Assembly (NCBI GenBank): GCA_022452125.1
Contig: JAKURJ010000022.1
Coordinates: 1 to 16,717 of the forward strand
Length of the DNA: 16,717 nucleotides
Direction: 5' to 3'
Source: Candidatus Poseidoniaceae archaeon
GTDB taxonomy: Archaea; Thermoplasmatota; Poseidoniia; Poseidoniales; Poseidoniaceae
Under the pieces are notes generated by a model. The model did no database searches. It saw only the letters and a list, made by a program, of their open reading frames with translations, and was not told the origin of the DNA. Of the stretch, positions 15,941 to 16,717 are shown in pieces (position 1 is the first letter of the stretch; every line of letters starts with the position of its first letter). The translations under genes were made by a program, and so were the position numbers.

Positions 15941-15971
15941 AACCAATGGTTACCTAGCATCGGTTGCCTAA
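15941..15971. promoter_or_regulatory. Candidate operator: dyad AACCA-A-TGGTT and tandem GGTTRCCTAR
   Basis: The 64-base gap before the regulator start contains the palindrome AACCAATGGTT (15941-15951), eight bases upstream of the ATG, and two copies of GGTTRCCTAR (15948-15957 and 15962-15971) spaced 14 bases apart. Winged-helix repressors often bind such paired sites in their own promoters. No clear TATA element is visible on the minus strand. Confidence 0.35.
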
Positions 15972-15996
15972 GAACCCGTCGCAATTGTGCTAAGTC

Positions 15997-16717
15997 TCAT
16001 CCAAGTTCTTCTAACAACCAATCATTAGTAGCATCATCTAGAGGATTTACTTGTTGGGTACTTTGTTCCTGTGAATCTTCAGTTTCTTCAACAACCTCAT
16101 CGGTTTCTGAAGATTTATCTTTGTCTCGAATCAATTTGTATGCTTCGAACTCTAGGTCCGAAATTTCACCATCACCGTCTAAGTCAAACTTCTCCCATTC
16201 AGTTTTCGACTCTACGGTCTCATCCAATTTTTGTTTAAGCTTCTTAATTTTCCATGAAGAGAAAGCCATCCTTATTGCCATTAATACAACAAGTACGCCT
16301 ATACTTTTCAAGAGTAGGGATGAATCAATTCCCTTCTCTTCCAAAAACTCGCTCCATGTCATGGACTCGGAATCTGAACTATCTTCGTTGACTTGGTTTT
16401 CAGTCTGATTGTTGTTTGATTCTTCTGCTTGACTTCTTTCTGGGTCTGCAGGGAAGGCATCAGCATTGTTTCCGACACCGTCTCCATCCGAATCTATCCA
16501 TTCAGTTACATCATTCGGGAATACATCTATCGCATCATCATAACCATCGCCATCTGAATCAACTAGCAGGTCACAGTAATCTGGAACGCCGTCATTATCG
16601 GCATCGGTTAAATCGTCTCCATCAGGGCATATATCGGCATTGTTTCCGACACCGTCTCCATCTGAGTCAACGCTTTCATTTGCATCATTAGGGAATGCAT
16701 CAGAATTGTCACCCACT
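15997..16717 (-). CDS. Membrane protein with TSP3-like calcium repeats and cytoplasmic EF-hand (N-terminal part beyond window)
   Basis: The C-terminal 240 residues are present; the frame is open at the right edge, and the apparent first codon is an internal GTG (Val). The first 95 or so residues are acidic thrombospondin-type-3-like repeats (DSDGDGVGNN-ADAFPNDP style), which bind calcium and are typically extracellular. A polar Gln/Asn/Glu/Ser linker follows, then MTWSEFLEEKGI and a hydrophobic segment (about residues 136-154 of the fragment) followed by WKIKKLKQKL, placing the C-terminus inside. A canonical 12-residue EF-hand loop, DLDGDGEISDLE, follows near 177, and an acidic disordered tail ends WLLEELG. 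The protein is a single-pass membrane protein with calcium sites on both sides. Its partner and the N-terminal domains are unknown. Confidence 0.8.
   Translation of the reverse strand, partial: VGDNSDAFPNDANESVDSDGDGVGNNADICPDGDDLTDADNDGVPDYCDLLVDSDGDGYDDAIDVFPNDVTEWIDSDGDGVGNNADAFPADPERSQAEESNNNQTENQVNEDSSDSESMTWSEFLEEKGIDSSLLLKSIGVLVVLMAIRMAFSSWKIKKLKQKLDETVESKTEWEKFDLDGDGEISDLEFEAYKLIRDKDKSSETDEVVEETEDSQEQSTQQVNPLDDATNDWLLEELG
16463..16662. repeat. Direct repeat within TSP3-coding DNA (26 bp, twice)
   Basis: Bases 16463-16488 and 16637-16662 are identical over 26 positions, 174 bases (58 codons) apart and in frame. Each encodes DGDGVGNNA. Identity at synonymous sites points to recent duplication or recombination between repeat units. 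Confidence 0.75.

Noticed and set aside
16463..16662. Possible CRISPR-like direct repeats
   Set aside because: Only two copies, in frame inside a coding region of calcium-binding repeats; no array spacing and no cas genes.
16121..16691. Two plus-strand open frames with His/Leu/Arg-rich repeats
   Set aside because: They are the complement of the Asp/Gly TSP3 repeats and EF-hand coding strand; the repetitiveness is inherited.

Overview
The window looks like chromosomal DNA of an uncultured marine archaeon, most likely Marine Group II / Candidatus Poseidoniales (Thermoplasmatota). This is inferred from gene content, not from a marker-gene comparison. The archaeal signs are a stand-alone glutaminase subunit of a split GMP synthase, RNA polymerase subunit P (Rpb12-like), a replication factor C small-subunit-like ATPase, a tRNA gene without an encoded CCA end, and a SurR-like winged-helix regulator. 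The marine MGII flavour comes from a Gpt2/Sct1-like glycerolipid acyltransferase, a very large surface protein with propeller and Ig-like domains, and a thrombospondin-type-3/EF-hand membrane protein. I see no transposase, integrase, CRISPR array or other mobile element.

Layout. 1-280 is the 3' end of an alpha/beta (FSH1-like) serine hydrolase. 281-443 is a non-coding stretch with three short dyad symmetries and a TATA-like box that would give a near-leaderless transcript of the next gene. 444-1820 is a polytopic membrane protein with a C-terminal TerB-like helical domain. It converges on guaAA (2519-1929, minus). rpoP and an RFC-like gene run on the plus strand (about 2615-3968). A tRNA-Arg(CCT) on the minus strand ends one base past the RFC-like stop codon. 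4132-5679 encodes another membrane protein of unknown function.

5745-10057 is a probable operon: a divergent SdhA/FrdA-superfamily flavoprotein, a HIT-domain nucleotide hydrolase/transferase, the membrane acyltransferase, and a small acidic protein of unknown function. ATGA overlaps or very short gaps join them. An acyltransferase that would make ester lipids in an archaeon is the metabolic highlight.

10153-15150 encodes a 1665-residue secreted, C-terminally anchored surface protein. I read it as a seven-bladed beta-propeller with a complete von Willebrand A (MIDAS) domain inserted inside blade four, followed by about six Ig/CARDB-like domains. A strong 16-bp hairpin lies at its 3' end and overlaps the end of the convergent SurR-like regulator gene (15932-15171). 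That regulator lacks the redox CxxC of SurR and has a tandem GGTTRCCTAR repeat upstream of its start. The window ends inside a minus-strand gene for a protein with TSP3 calcium repeats, one membrane span and a cytoplasmic EF-hand.

The propeller/vWA surface protein, the acyltransferase operon with its active-site-altered flavoprotein, and the TSP3-TM-EF-hand protein are the items most worth following up.
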